Shown: positions 40,101 to 52,186, counted from the first letter of the stretch. The stretch: 64,000 bases of DNA from Setophaga petechia (GCA_024362935.1 JANCRA010000008.1:34194557-34258556); one strand, 5' to 3'. Numbers and translations are program-made. The notes: generated from the letters alone by a model not told the origin.

Positions 40101-41530
40101 GGTTTCTATTCCAAGATTGCACAAAAATATATGCAATAAATGAGTATGAGGAACTAAGTAAAAGTGAAGGCCTGTTTTATTTAGAGCATTTGGGCCACTT
40201 AGGCACTAATATTTCTTATGTTTACAGACTGCTTTGGTAATGCCATATTTGATTTTTAGAGCAGAGTCTTGTCTCCCTGTATAACTCCTTCTATGTAACT
40301 GGAGACATCTGTGACTAGTCATATTAATCACATCTATTACAGAGAAAGTGGTAATGATTTTTAAAGGTTTTGAAGACAAGGAAGGCTTGAGTATGTTGAA
40401 ATAGCTAGGAAACATAATTAATTTTTTAAATGTTGCATAAAAACAACAATTAGGAAATAAAATATGAAATAAAAATGATAACCATTTTAATTTCTGTGGT
40501 GTTATTGTCTCTATTTTTAGATGTAATAGAAACCAAGTTTTTTTTTTTTCCCATGTCCAAATTTACAACAAGAGAAAAGCTAACTTCATTTTTATCCTGT
40601 GATGAAATATTTGGAATGTTTTAAAACCCTTTGAATTTATTTTGCTAAATACAAAGGAGGCTCATGTGCCTGACTTTCAGCAAAGGGTAATGAGGAGAAT
40701 TCTAGCACCTCTGGCTCAGAAAACGAGACACTTACAAGTTGCTGCTCACTGGAGAAAAAATATAATTTTCTTCTCATGGGTTTTGCACTTTCCTCACAGT
40801 ATGCCCGGGGCCTCTCCCAGAAATGGGTCAGTAGGTTACACGCATCATTGTCTGGGACAGCAGCAGCATCCATACTTACACACATTAGTAACACCTGAGT
40901 CCTTCTAGCATTCTCTTAGGATATTGTGTGTATAATGATACAAAGTGTTTAACCCAATGCACTGAATGTTTGAAGTTAGTAGGAAGGGAATGTTAAGAAG
41001 CTGCTATTTGATCTTTCAGCTTTAATGGACTCAGGTTGATTATAAGATTAAATCAGGACTAAGGTAATCTCATTTCTGTCTGTACCGTGAAGATTTGTGT
41101 CTGGAGCACTCATAGAGATGAATTCTCAGGCTTTTGGTGGAGTATGGGAGAAACTCCCACCTCAGTAACAATTGTGACTTACCTTGCTGTTTTGTCAGAA
41201 GTGAGGTTATGATATGAATACCTTTGTAAAACACAGGTTGAGGATCTCAGTGGCATGACTGAAATATTTGGTTATCTTTTAAAAGTTGCATCTTGTTATA
41301 ATAGATTCATTTATCCATTACTCTCTGCATCAAATACAGCATCTGCCCCAAAATCTGTGCCACTGCTCTTCTACTTGTGTTTCACACTGGCTGCTGGCCT
41401 ATAGGTTAAGGGATGTTTGTGCCCGATGTATAAATGTTACCTGGTTTGCAAGTATGCTATTTCTGTGCAAACTATTCGTTATTTCTATCAAATAGGTCTT
41501 GCAGAAACCTACTTCATGCTTTCACAAAAA
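37175..41530. other. AT-rich DNA, no gene recognised
   Basis: Includes an (AAAC)n-like stretch at about 39239-39267. Overlapping 85- and 88-codon frames on opposite strands at 40637-40908 share one patch of slightly higher GC and have no recognisable product. Nothing else is supportable. Confidence 0.55.
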
Positions 41531-41536
41531 GTCTCT

Positions 41537-41622
41537 ATGACCTCCTTCCTTGGGCAGGGATTTTGGACAAGAAGACCTTCAGAGGTCCTTTCTTACTTCA
41601 GCTATTCTGTTAGTTTGTGAAA
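41537..41622 (+). mobile_element. CR1 LINE 3' terminal fragment, plus strand
   Basis: The words GACCTCCTTCCTTGGGCAGGGA, TTTTGGACAAGAAGACCTTC, AGAGGTCCTTTCTTACTTCA and GCTATTCTGTTAGTTTGTGA follow one another. They match by eye the last 85 or so bases of avian CR1, which include the GACCTCCAGAGGTCCCTTCCAACC segment and the terminal TTCTGTGA octamer. It is shorter and more diverged than the copy at 15635. The ORF that runs across it (41417-41620) has no significance. Confidence 0.75.
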
Positions 41623-42007
41623 GAACAAAAAAGAATGTGTAGCATGCAAGGAATTTTTCTATTTTGCCAATGAATATGCAATCACACATATGACCTCAAT
41701 CTGAACAAAATGAGTAGTCTGTGTAAATCCTAAAGGCAAATTTCAAGTCTTTTGATCTGCAGCAATGTTGTTTGTTTCAGCTGCAGCTTCCTAGAAATAC
41801 AGGATGAGTTGCAGTATTTCTCTAATTTTATTAATAATCTAAACACATTAAACCCAGTGGGGCTGATGAAAGTACATTAATTATAGTTTTCACCCTTTGA
41901 TGCAAAGCATGTGAGTCCTGTACACAATGATATGGACACGATGATTTAAAACAATGGACAAAGATTAATAATAATAATTTTTTGAGAAAGAAAGCACATA
42001 CTTCTGA

Positions 42008-42060
42008 GTATTAATGATCAGAAAACCTTTTTCTTGACAAATAAAAGGTATTAATGATCA
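42008..42060. repeat. 13-bp direct repeat GTATTAATGATCA
   Basis: Exact copies at 42008-42020 and 42048-42060 flank 27 bases. This could be a small local duplication or, less likely, a target duplication around a tiny insertion. Confidence 0.7.
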
Positions 42061-42134
42061 TAGAAAATTAGATAAGATTTGGAACTACAATACCAACCTT
42101 TTCTGATCAAATATCCTCTTATGACAATGTGACG

Positions 42135-42232
42135 ACCCTGACAGGCTGGAAAGGTGCAGATGAAGCCCATGAAGGTCAAAGCCTAATGAAAATTTCTCAA
42201 ATCATAGTGTGGCCTGGGTACAATTACAGTCA
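42135..42232 (+). mobile_element. Possible CR1 internal fragment, plus strand
   Basis: The segment GCTGGAAAGGTGCAGATGAA followed by GCCCATGAAGGTCAAAGCC, and then a GGCCTGGGTACAA word, can be aligned by eye to the part of CR1 that encodes the end of the reverse transcriptase and the start of its 3' UTR. The similarity is patchy, so it would be a decayed copy. It lies 0.5 kb downstream of another CR1 piece in the same direction but corresponds to an upstream part of CR1, so the two are separate insertions. Confidence 0.35.
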
Positions 42233-43587
42233 GCTTTTCTGGGCCTCTACAGATAGCCTATATACACTTCTATATGAGACTTAACGCAATATTGAATACA
42301 GACGGAAATCTTAGTAAAAGTAGAGAGAATTTTAATAATTCTTAACTATACTTCTTAACTTAAATATGTCTTTTCTTCTGCTTAGTTCTGGATTCTTCTA
42401 AGCTGATATTCTTCCCTTCTTTCAGATATATCCCTAAAGTTGCCTCACTGCTTCCAGAAGCTTACTAGTGGCTTTCCTTTTTCTCTGTATTCACGGTAGA
42501 CAACTTTATCCTCACTTGTGCATTTCTTTTCCTGCTTCGATGCATTCCCATGTTTCTCATTATAACTTATCTATTTCAGAAATATCTTACATAATATATG
42601 ACCATTCTATTTCTCAAGAGCTACTCTAACATTTTCCTCTCCAGTCTGCCAAAAGCATTTTTCTTGTTCTTATGTGTAGCCCAAACAAGGTGGGAGAAAT
42701 GTCTTATTCATGAAATAGTGTTAATATTGCTGATATACAGGCAACAGTGACAACAATAAGTGCTCATTGCTCAGGTGTGTTAAACAGAAGGAGATACAGA
42801 TACAAGGGCTATTTTTCTACCTAGCAAGATTTTAATAGAGCCAGGGGTTGTCATGATTCTCAAGATAAATTCAGAGAAACATAAATTTTAAGTAAAGAGC
42901 TTTACCTAACTCAATTTGATATTGTCCTGTAGCATTGCAGCTACTCCTAAGAACTTATGTCTGATTAATTGCATCCTTTAGAAAGAAGTTGGTCTGTTAG
43001 AAAACTTCTGGAAATCTAAAGTCCACCAGTTTTTCTTGTCAACTTGTTCACACAGATTTTATAGAATGTATTTTACTTACATCTGCTTTCCCAATGGTAG
43101 ACTGAGAGATTTTCCAGTGAAACAACCAAATAATAAAAGATAGTAGTGAGTGCTGTTCTCTTCAGCAGATACACTGTATTTCTATCCTGCAATTCCAGTT
43201 CATAATGTAAATATCTACAGAATCCACACAATGCACTAGAGTGCCATGCAGATGTGCCAATGAGAGAATCTGCCCAAGATACTCTTGTTATCTCCACAGA
43301 ACTAATCTGGGCATGGGCCCGGTACTGCAGCATACTGCTTGCTCACTATGGCACTCTGATATTATTGCACTCTTTTCCCCTAAAAAAAAAACAAGAATAA
43401 GAAGATTGAAAGACTGAACATCTTGAGGTGACTGACTGTAGGAAGTGTTTCCACCTCTCAGATAATTTTTGTGGCTATGCTCTATGCAGTCCATTACTGA
43501 CATTATTATTTGTAGCATGTGGAGACCCCAATGGAATAAACTTTTTCCAGAGTGATCCCAGTGAAGATGTAGTGGGAGGTAGGATCA

Positions 43588-44147
43588 TGTGCTGGTAAAG
43601 CTGGGACAAAGTTAATTTTCTTCTCAGTAGCTAGTACAGGGTGGTATTTTAGATTTGTGCTGAGCATCAGTTGAAAAAATAGAGATGTTTTTGTTGTTGC
43701 TGAGCAGGGCTTGCTCAGAGCTAAGGATTTTCTGCTGTTTTTATGGCCAGGCTGGCAAGAAAGGTGGAGGTGCATGGTAGGCTGGGAGAAAATACAAACT
43801 GAGCTAAGGGATATCCCATGATCCGTAAATAAAGTGCAAGAAGAAGAAGGAAGGGGGAGATGTTTGGAGTGGTGATGTTTGTCTTCCCGAATAACCATTA
43901 GGGGTGATGGGGCTGTGCTCTGCTGGAGATGGCTGAATGGCTGCCTGCCCATGGGAAGATGCAAATTAATTCCTTGTTTGATTATTTTGTATGTCTGCAT
44001 TTTGTTTTTCCAATTAAACTGTCTTCATCTCACCCCACCAATTTTCCATCTTTTATCCGCCAGATTCTCTCCCTGATCCTGCTGGTGAGGGAGTGAATGA
44101 GCAGCTGTGTGGGGCTTGGCTGCTGGCTGGGGTTAAAGCACAAAACA
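43588..44147 (+). mobile_element. Avian ERV solo-type LTR, plus strand
   Basis: A 560-base element opens with TGTGCTGG and closes with a GGGGTTAAAGCACAAAACA-like end. It carries a degenerate TATA box (TAAATAAAG, 43826-43834) and an ATTAAA polyadenylation signal (44013-44018) followed by GTCTTCATCTC. It is alignable along most of its length, by eye, with the LTR at 47841-48416. No primer binding site or gag/pol/env-like sequence follows it, so it appears to be a solo LTR. The 5-base flanks (GATCA and TCACT) do not match, so no clean target duplication was found, although ATCA occurs at both junctions. The 164-codon minus-strand frame at 43506-44000, the longest in the window, is antisense to this LTR and is not a gene. 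Confidence 0.9.
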
Positions 44148-47100
44148 TCACTTCTCACACAGATTCCTACACTGTATTCTGTAACACACACCCACAGCCC
44201 CAAACACACATGCCTACATATGCATTGCATGGCTTATTTCATTAATCCAGCTGCAGCCAACAGCACTAATTAGCATAGATATAACATGTTCTCCCATGAC
44301 CCATTACAGTGTTTGCTCCCTCTGTAGCACTGTGGGCCAGTCTGACAAGGGATGGAGTAATGCTGCCTGTTGGGGTTCATTCAGTCTGGAGACACCCCAC
44401 ATTATTACTCATTTATAATCTTTTCCCCGCATATCAAGTGCTCTGTTCACTTACATTATTCTAATTGACATTTTCTCATCTTTTGCAGCATCTATACCCT
44501 GAAATACCAGAGCAATGCCTTAATGCTCAGGAGAATTTGAAACATTAATTCAACCATTAAAAACTGCACTTTTTTTTTTTTTTTTCTATATTAATATTTG
44601 AGCAAAGTGGAAAATCTGATTAATGAAAAGAAGAAAGACTCTGGGCTAATTCAACATGTCTGAGGCCTCATGGAGAGTCAATAGTATTTTCTGTCCTGTG
44701 TTCACTGCCAAATACCTGTTCATTAGAAAGAATAAAGAGAACTGGTTTGTATTTCAGTCAACCGTTTTTTGTTTAAATCTTGATGTTTGGTCAAAGGACA
44801 ACCAGCAGCTTAGAACAGATTAAATTGCCTGCCACAGCAGTAAGTCAGTTTGGGATACTTGTCTTTATTTACAGAACTATTTCTGGAATTTTGTCTGGCA
44901 GTTTTACACCCAACTTTTGGCTGCCTGTCCCTTTGAATCTCTTCCAGAACTGGGAAGTTACACAAAACTGGTATACTTTACTGGGGAAAAATATATCTAT
45001 AGGTAGTATTACCACGGAGATATAGAGAAAAAAATCAACTATTTTACAATCAGTCTCTTCAGAGTTTAGATGCCCTCCTTAGGCAGTCAACACTATTATT
45101 CCCCACACAGCATACACACCTGAAATCTTCTAATGTGAAGTATGTTTCAAGCCAGAAGGACAGAGTTCCTCTTTTTGCTGAAATTTTCTTGTTACTCTAT
45201 TCCTCTCTCCAGAAAGGACTATCAGACAGAAGTCTTTGTCTCCTCTTCTGTTGAAAATAATAATTTTTTAACAGAGAGAAGAAATCCAGATCAGAGCCAG
45301 TGAATGAACATCATCAGATGCCTCCAGAGATAAAAGACAAAAGTACAAGAATTCTGAAGATCTAATGTTTAGCTCAGGTGCCTTCATTTCATCTAAATTA
45401 CATATGTTATTGTTTAATCTGTATACCTTGCAGAGAAACTATGTGACAGAATCATTTAATGTTATAAAATGGTCAAATCTAAAGTAGTTAGGTTAAAGGA
45501 AGGAGTTTAGAGTTTTCATTTTAATACAATTATTTTGTATACCCTTTGGAATTTTGGGTCTGTCAATTAAATTTTTCTGGGCTTCATCATTTCTATTTCA
45601 AAAAAGAAATAACTTTCATCTAGTAAGTGGAGTAATAGTTTTTTATATATTTGGAAAATTGTATTAAAATACTTAAATGGATAATAATACTAATAAATGC
45701 AGTATTTATATAACTATCCCTTCAAAGTAGATATGTATATACTGTGTGTTCCAAAGATGTCAAAACACCAGACAAGTGTGCATTGAACACCCAGTGCTAT
45801 AGATGAACCAAAGCATCTGTCATTCAAATCAGGATCTCTGCAGCTGGACACACTTAAACCTGAAACTGCAGGTTTGGAGAATTATTAAGGCAATATTTTG
45901 ATCAAAATAAAAACTGGATTTAAATCCTCTCATTTAATTTGCTAGATTGCAACCCTGAACAATTCTCTGACCTTACAGCCATTTTTAAACAGATTCATGC
46001 TCTTGGAAGAAAAATTGCAGAATACCAGGGAAATGACAGAAAAAATATAAGTTCTCATATTCCACAACATTTACAAACAAGAAGAAAGGTCTTGTCATAA
46101 AGAGGTCCATAAAATACTGTGGGTGGAAATTAAATATAAAAAAGAGGAATCCCACAGCCTTTTAAATATTTTATAAAGCACCATAATTTGTATTCTAGTA
46201 CATAAAGCTGCATCACCACAGCAAAAATACACACCACATATATGTTTATCCAAAAAATCATATCAGAAAACAGTATGATTATTTATAATAGAATTCAATA
46301 TAACTAGTAATCTCATAATCTAGGGAAATCTGCCACATTTTCATCAATGAAAAAATGTTTGTTAGAAAAAGACAATCAAAAGCTCTCACATTATCATCAC
46401 TGTCGCATTAAATGACCTTAATTTTACAGGGAGAAAAAATGAGAAGTTTGAAAGCATAAAAAGCACAGTTCAGGATAATGATATCCTCATTCTGCAAAAC
46501 ATCCCATTCTTGATGTGACCCAGATCATTATTAATCGACAGGAGCAAGTAATTTCCTAAAAAATCTGTGGATTTCAAGAGTCCAGTGCACAGGTAGTTAA
46601 ACGGCACCCCTCCTTCAAAGAGATTGAGCAGCTTGTCTGCTTGCTTTTGCCATTCCTACTTGAGATCATGTTGTGGATCTGGATGGAGTTGGCTTTTAGG
46701 TCTCAGGAGAAGAGGCAACAAATGAGACTCTAACCTCATGGAGTGTCTCTGTAGGGAGTTCTGGTTTGTACAGGCTCTTAACATTAATGTGCCTCACTGT
46801 ACCATGGCTGTTTCACCGTCAGTGAGAACAGAGGTATTTAAATCCCTGTGCCTGACATTGTCTCAGAGTGTATTACTCAACCTTTCACCAATAAATTTAT
46901 ATTCAAATTTGAAATAGTCTATCACTATAATTACCTCTGTGTTTGTAAAACACCCAGCATGAGTAAAGCCCAATTCTCAGCAAGATGTGGGAGTTAGCAA
47001 AGTATAAATAATAAATGCATATCTGAAAGATCACAGTGTTAAGCTAAAACCAAAAAAAGGGCTCCTCTTTCCTATGAATAATTTTCCATTTCCTGTTTGC

Positions 47101-47840
47101 TTGGAGAAGATACTGAGCTTATATTTTAGTCATGCTGAAGGATTCAAACTGATTTAGAAGAGATTTGCTTTAAAGCAAGCAGACAGTGTCTATATTATGA
47201 GTTTGGTATTTTTTTCCAGCTCCTTTCCTGTGCAGCACATACTCATCAATCATATTGGGAAGCTGACTTATATTCTCCACACTTTACCACTAACTGGATT
47301 ACAGAGCTGAAAATCTTACTCAAAGTTTAAAATGTGATAAAAGTAATCAAATTGTTCTAGTCAAATTCTAACTGTGGTGAATAGATGGCACTAATTACCT
47401 TTTCTTATTATGCTACAAATGTAGTTTACTCCATCTTTATTCATGAAGTAGTATCATATAGCCCACCACGGGGACTTGCAGCAGTATGTAATATTGGCAT
47501 ATTTGTTTTCCTGGTCTTGGTTTTCCTCTTCATTAGTATTCTGTAGGTGTGGTTTTAGACTGAAATGTATTGCTATGTGGGTCTTTCTCATGCCTCGATG
47601 AAATTACAGCTCTCTTCATATTTTTGAAGTTCAACTTTTAGAAAAGAATTCAAAAACTCCAATAATAAAAATGAGTGGCAGACTTAGTGGGGGATAATTA
47701 GTTTTCTTCTTCCCTTTAAGTGCCATAAATATCAAATAAAATGCGTGTGTACACAAATAAAAAGTGCAAGTATACAGAAGTAATATTTGTAGTGTGAAAA
47801 TATTTGGTCTGAATTTAGTCTTAGGGTGTTGCAGTCATTG
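44148..47840. other. DNA between two LTRs, no retroviral genes
   Basis: If the two LTRs belonged to one provirus this would be its interior, but it is AT-rich and has no open frame beyond 81 codons. It has no primer binding site after the first LTR and no polypurine tract before the second. It is therefore ordinary flanking DNA. T16 lies at 44570-44585. The stretch 44230-44565 is compact, with several TAATTA-type words, and might be conserved non-coding sequence. Confidence 0.6.
44570..44585. repeat. Poly-T tract (16 T)
   Basis: Uninterrupted T16. Simple sequence. Confidence 0.85.
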
Positions 47841-48416
47841 TGTACTCATTTTGGCTGGGGTAGAGTTGATTTTCTTTGCATCGTCTGATGTGGGGCTGTG
47901 TTTAGGATTTGCACTGCAAACAGTCTTGATGACCTAGGGATGTTTCCGTCATTGCTGAGCAGCACTTACACAGAACCAAGGCCTTTTCTGCTCCTCACCC
48001 CAACTCACCAGTAGGGAAGCTGGGGCAGCACAAGGAGTTGGGAAGGGACTCAGCCAGGGCAGCTGACCCCAGATGACCATAGGGACATTCCATACCATAG
48101 GGCATCAAGTTCAGTAATAAAATATGTGGGAAATAGGAAAGAAAAGGATGTTTGGAGTGACAGCTTTTCTCTTCCCAAGTCATTGCAGGTGATGGAACCT
48201 GACTTTCCTGGAGATGGTTGAACACCTTCCTCACTGGGAAGTGGTGAATGAATTCCTTGTTTTGCTTTACCTGCATGTGACTTTTGCTTTTCTCATTAAA
48301 CTGTCTTTATCTCTACCCTTGAGTTTTCAAACATTTGTACTTCCCATCCCCATAGGGTGGGGAGTGAGTGAGTGAGTGACTGGGGCTTGGTTGGTGGCTG
48401 GGGTTAAACCATGACA
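47841..48416 (+). mobile_element. Avian ERV solo LTR with target duplication, plus strand
   Basis: A 576-base element begins TGTACTCATTTTGGCTGG and ends GGTTAAACCATGACA. It carries an AATAAAA-type TATA region near 48117 and an ATTAAA polyadenylation signal (48295-48300) followed by CTGTCTTTATCTC. A G-rich 3' part contains a (GAGT)n run (about 48362-48378). The 5-base flanks CATTG (47836-47840) and TATTG (48417-48421) agree at four of five positions, as expected for an integration duplication that has since mutated. It belongs to the same family as 43588-44147 and 14625-14800. No internal retroviral sequence adjoins, so it is a solo LTR left by recombination. The minus-strand frame at 47995-48276 is antisense to it. 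Confidence 0.92.
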
Positions 48417-48587
48417 TATTGTGAAATGATGCTAAACACAAAAAGTTAAATTTATGCTGTGTAGAAGTTATCAAGCTAATAACAGTGAAATCCAGTAGCT
48501 CACAGCTAGCAATATCTGGCTCAGTTGCTCTTCTGTGAATAAATTCTGTAAACAGTTTATTTCTTCTAGAGACTGTGGTTAAAAGTT

Positions 48588-48678
48588 GTGGGGGTTTTAT
48601 TTTGTGGGTTTTTTGTGGGATTTTTTTGGTTTGTGTTTTTTTGTTAGTTTGCCTCTTTTTTTTTTTTTTTTTTTTTTT
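48588..48678 (+). repeat. G/T-rich tract ending in T23
   Basis: The plus strand carries only G and T for most of 90 bases (GTGGG, TTTTGTGGG, TTTTTTTGG), closing with 23 T (48656-48678). There are G-runs of 5, 3, 3 and 2 with loops of about 7 to 12 bases, too loose for a confident G-quadruplex. Confidence 0.8.
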
Positions 48679-51257
48679 CTTAAAGCTTAAAAGACAGAGA
48701 AGGAAACATCATTCTAGCTGTTTTGGTCCTTCTGTTTGTAGAATCTTTTCCTTAGGATGAAGCTTCTAGACAAAAATGTCTTGAAAAATCACATTTGGTT
48801 CAGCTCAAGTGTTTGTTTAAGCAAGCTTGCAAAGGATGAGGCTTCAGTGCAATTTCTGCTCTTTTTCCAGACGCACAATTTATTAGATCTCTATGCAGTA
48901 TTCAGAGACATCAAGTACCTATATTTTGGATATATTACTGCAATAGTTTTTCTAGATTTAGGGAGAAAATGGGAGATGATGCCAGAAAGGATTGTGCCAC
49001 ATCTTCTAATGGCAGAAAAATAGACAGATTCCTGCTTACAGGCCCTGACTGTATAACCTTCCTCTATGATAGTCCCTCAGGTAAAAAGGATAGGAAACTC
49101 AACTTTGTGTAAAAGAGGTTTCATCTAAGCATGTTACCTCTATAATTTCACCAGCATTGAGGCACAAAGGATGAGTGATTCAGAGAATTTGCACTATGAC
49201 CTTTCTCCCAAGCTCATGGAAAGTAGACAGATTTAGCAGGGAAAGGTATAAAACTTGCAAGATCAGACTATTTGATTTGTTCAGAGCTGATTTTCAGATG
49301 ACTGTTGGCAAGAAGATAATAAAACCCAGTGTTCCTCCTTTTTATCTTTAGAAATAAAACCCACTAAACTTCAGTTTTTTATCCATAAATCCAGAAATGA
49401 CTATACTAGAGCTGCCAATCAACTACCATTAGCCATTTCAAGGTGGCTGCTCGCCTCCTGTAATACATGACCGCCATTTATCCTTCCTCTGCCAAATGAA
49501 AAAGGAAAAAAAGAAGCAAATTCAGCTTTCAGACAGTCACATCTTGCATCTAAGCAATCTAGTCAACAAAATAGCACGTAAGATAAACCTCAACATTCAA
49601 AAACAAAACAAAGCAAACAAACAAATAAAAAAAAAACCCACCAAAAATTTGACCAAAACTATGCAATTTGTATCAATATTTGAGAAATATTGCTTAAAAT
49701 GCTGGTATCATACCTGCAAATTTTGTAAGGAGACAGCACTCAAAGAAGAAAAGAGGTGGGAGAGTCAATTCCTATCTGACAATGAACTATCTTCTTGTTA
49801 CATAGAGGCTTTGGGTCCAGTTACTACAATAGCAGGGACGAGGTATAGAATCTTAACAATTTCTTTGGAAATTTATTTTAAGACTTGGTTGCTTCCATAG
49901 AGGAAAGTCCAACAATTAGCAGACTTTTTTGTGGTACATGCAGATTTAATCTGAGGTCTCAGTTCCCTCTGATACTGCCTGAAGACAAGAATATGGTCAG
50001 CTGGACTGAAAAATACTTTCTCATTCCCCCAAAAACATTTGAGCTACATTTATGACAAATGTCCATCAAGAAGAAGATTATTTTAAAGAGAAACCTCTTA
50101 AATTTCTTACATTTTTACTGAGTGTAGAAGCTGCTTCTGCTACTGCTTCAGTGCATGATAATACATTTTTAATATATTTTCAGAATAGGTAAAAATTACC
50201 TCTAATAATCCTATGCAGACATTGTTTTGTTTTCTAATGAGAATTATCTTGTGTGTTTCAGGGGTTATATACTATCTGCATGTGGCACAATGTCTAGGCT
50301 TTTTTGGTCTAATACAATACATCACAGAACAAGCAGAAAAATCACCAATCTAACAGAAAATTGATGTATTATTAGTGCTAAAGTAATGTTAGAAATGAAT
50401 GGAAAGTGGATCACTGACAGTGGTAGAAACCTTTCATCAAGGAAAAGTGGCAGCATGGTACAAGAAAAAAGACTTTACAGTTTACAAGTTGTGTGGAAAT
50501 ACAATTTGGCTTGGTTTGGTAAATATTAATTGAAATCAAACTACATGCAGAAAGTTGTACATGAAGAAATATTTTTTAATTATTTGAAAATTGTTTGCAA
50601 TTCTAGATCTGCATGATAAAAGTATTGTTTGAAATGATACAACTGTAGATTCTCAGCATGAAGAACTTCTTGATGCTGACGTTCTTGCATCAAAATGTAA
50701 AAAATGGCACAGAAAGAGCCATTAAAACAACAAAAGCTTTGTAGAGTGGTGACCACAATAATTAAAATATATTCTCTGACTTCTAATACAAGGTAGTGTT
50801 TTTTCCAAGACTGAGAAATATTAAATATATATATCCTCACTTGAACAAAACCCTATAACTTTTTATGTTACTGCAATTTTTTTGGTTTCTTTTGAGGAAA
50901 CCAAGATTCAGCAAGAATGGCATACTCTTTCTGTGACTTGCTGCCTCCATGCCAATATCCATATATCTAATAATTGTTGACTCCTACACAGTTGTGGTAG
51001 TCAAGTGAATGTTTGATTATATTTATGACAGGAATTAATCTTCTTTTGGATTATATATATATACATATATGTGATATTAAAATTATACTAATGTAACATT
51101 TTTTGTAATTTGGTAATGTATCTCTCTTTGTACCTGCTGGTATAAACCTTCACTTCTGGAGAATATTAGTAAATCTACAAATTAATAATGGAAAAGGAAG
51201 ATGCCTCAGGTTCTAATTAAATGTTCAGTTCATACACCATTCAATTTTTTACTCTGT

Positions 51258-51273
51258 AAAAAAAAAAAAAAAG
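51258..51273. repeat. Poly-A tract (16 A)
   Basis: Uninterrupted A16 ended by GAGAG. No retroposed body with target duplications is visible upstream. Confidence 0.85.
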
Positions 51274-51495
51274 AGAGCTGTTAAAACTTGATCTTGAAAT
51301 TTTGTCTAAAAAATTGGTTATCATTGTTTTTATCTCAACTCCAGAAGAATTATAAGATTAACAGATTTATTTCATTTTGAGAATGCATACAAGAAAAACT
51401 GAAACCAGCAGTATATTTTTTCATGGAAATATTTCTAAAGATTGTATTGTTTGGGATATTTTTGTTTAGTTTGCAGTTTTGTTGTTTTGGTTTTT

Positions 51496-51506
51496 GGGGG
51501 GGGGGG
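51496..51506 (+). repeat. Poly-G tract (11 G)
   Basis: Eleven G follow a T/G-rich stretch. It stands out in AT-rich DNA and length errors here are likely. Confidence 0.85.
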
Positions 51507-51937
51507 AATTTGTGCTTTACTAGAAGAGTATTATATAATTATTATTAATTAAGTTTTTCAGGGATAGCTAATGTGGGTCGATGTATTTTGTGTCTTCAGT
51601 AGTGTTTCAGTGAATTTATTTTGGTTACAGTATCCTAGGTATCTTGGATTTATTTTTATACTCACTTAGAGATTAATCATGTCTGGTCTAATATTTACTG
51701 AATGTTATGACATGGTACATTTGTTGAAAGAGAAATTACAAAAAAGACTGTGTGTCATTAGTTGATCTTAAATGACAGCTTATCTAAAAGCACACCAAGA
51801 CAGAAAAAATGGGCAGAGCTGTTAACTCAATGGTGAAGAGCAGTTTCCAAATGTGACTTCCTATTTTGATTAGTACACATCTAATTAATGATGTCAGGCT
51901 AGATCCCTTTCTCTTAAAAACAATTGCAGGCACACAG

Positions 51938-52186
51938 TGTGTAGTGATTGGGATTGGGGCGGTGGCCAAGGCTCATCCCTGCTGGGATACAGCTGTGTGG
52001 GACAGGTGACCAGCATTGAAGGCAAAGAAACCTGGAATGCTGAGGTGTACTGACCAATCACAAAAGGGCACAGGGGGCACACAGGTGTGGTGCAGGTAAG
52101 ATGAAGGGTATAAAGGGTTGCACTGAAAAACAGTAAAGTGCTTATGCTTGCAACCTTCTTTGGAGTCAGTTGTACCTCCTCTGTCA
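51938..52186 (+). mobile_element. Probable short ERV LTR of a second family, plus strand
   Basis: The block is GC-richer than its flanks and arranged like a compact LTR. It begins TGTGTAGTGATTGG, has a CCAAT box (52054-52058) and a TATAAAG box 51 bases later (52109-52115). An AGTAAA poly-A-like signal follows near 52131, with a U5-like segment (GCTTGCAACCTTC..TTTGGAGTCAGTTG) ending CTCTGTCA at 52186. No matching target duplication was found and the left end could also be near 51994. A promoter-like CCAAT/TATA pair could instead belong to an unannotated gene, but no coding sequence follows. The minus-strand frame at 51894-52187 is not considered a gene. Confidence 0.55.

Larger units (their letters stand above)
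48680..51930. other. AT-rich DNA, no gene recognised
   Basis: Two plus-strand frames of 88 and 134 codons (48757-49023 and 49496-49900) have no motif I recognise. The second is lysine- and asparagine-rich because of an (AAAC)n/A-rich stretch at 49595-49637. Low-complexity tracts: (TA)n near 51052-51072, A16 at 51258-51273, G11 at 51496-51506. Confidence 0.55.

Noticed and set aside
43506..44000. 164-codon minus-strand open frame, the longest in the window
   Set aside because: It is antisense to the LTR at 43588-44147 and the composition reflects the LTR. No protein motif is visible and the LTR's own plus-strand signals explain the sequence.
44148..47840. Region between the two LTRs as the interior of a provirus
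   Set aside because: No primer binding site, polypurine tract or gag/pol/env-like frame, the LTRs are too different, and the second has its own target duplication.
49496..49900. 134-codon plus-strand frame rich in Lys, Asn and Gln
   Set aside because: Its start is made of A-rich simple sequence and it shows no known motif.
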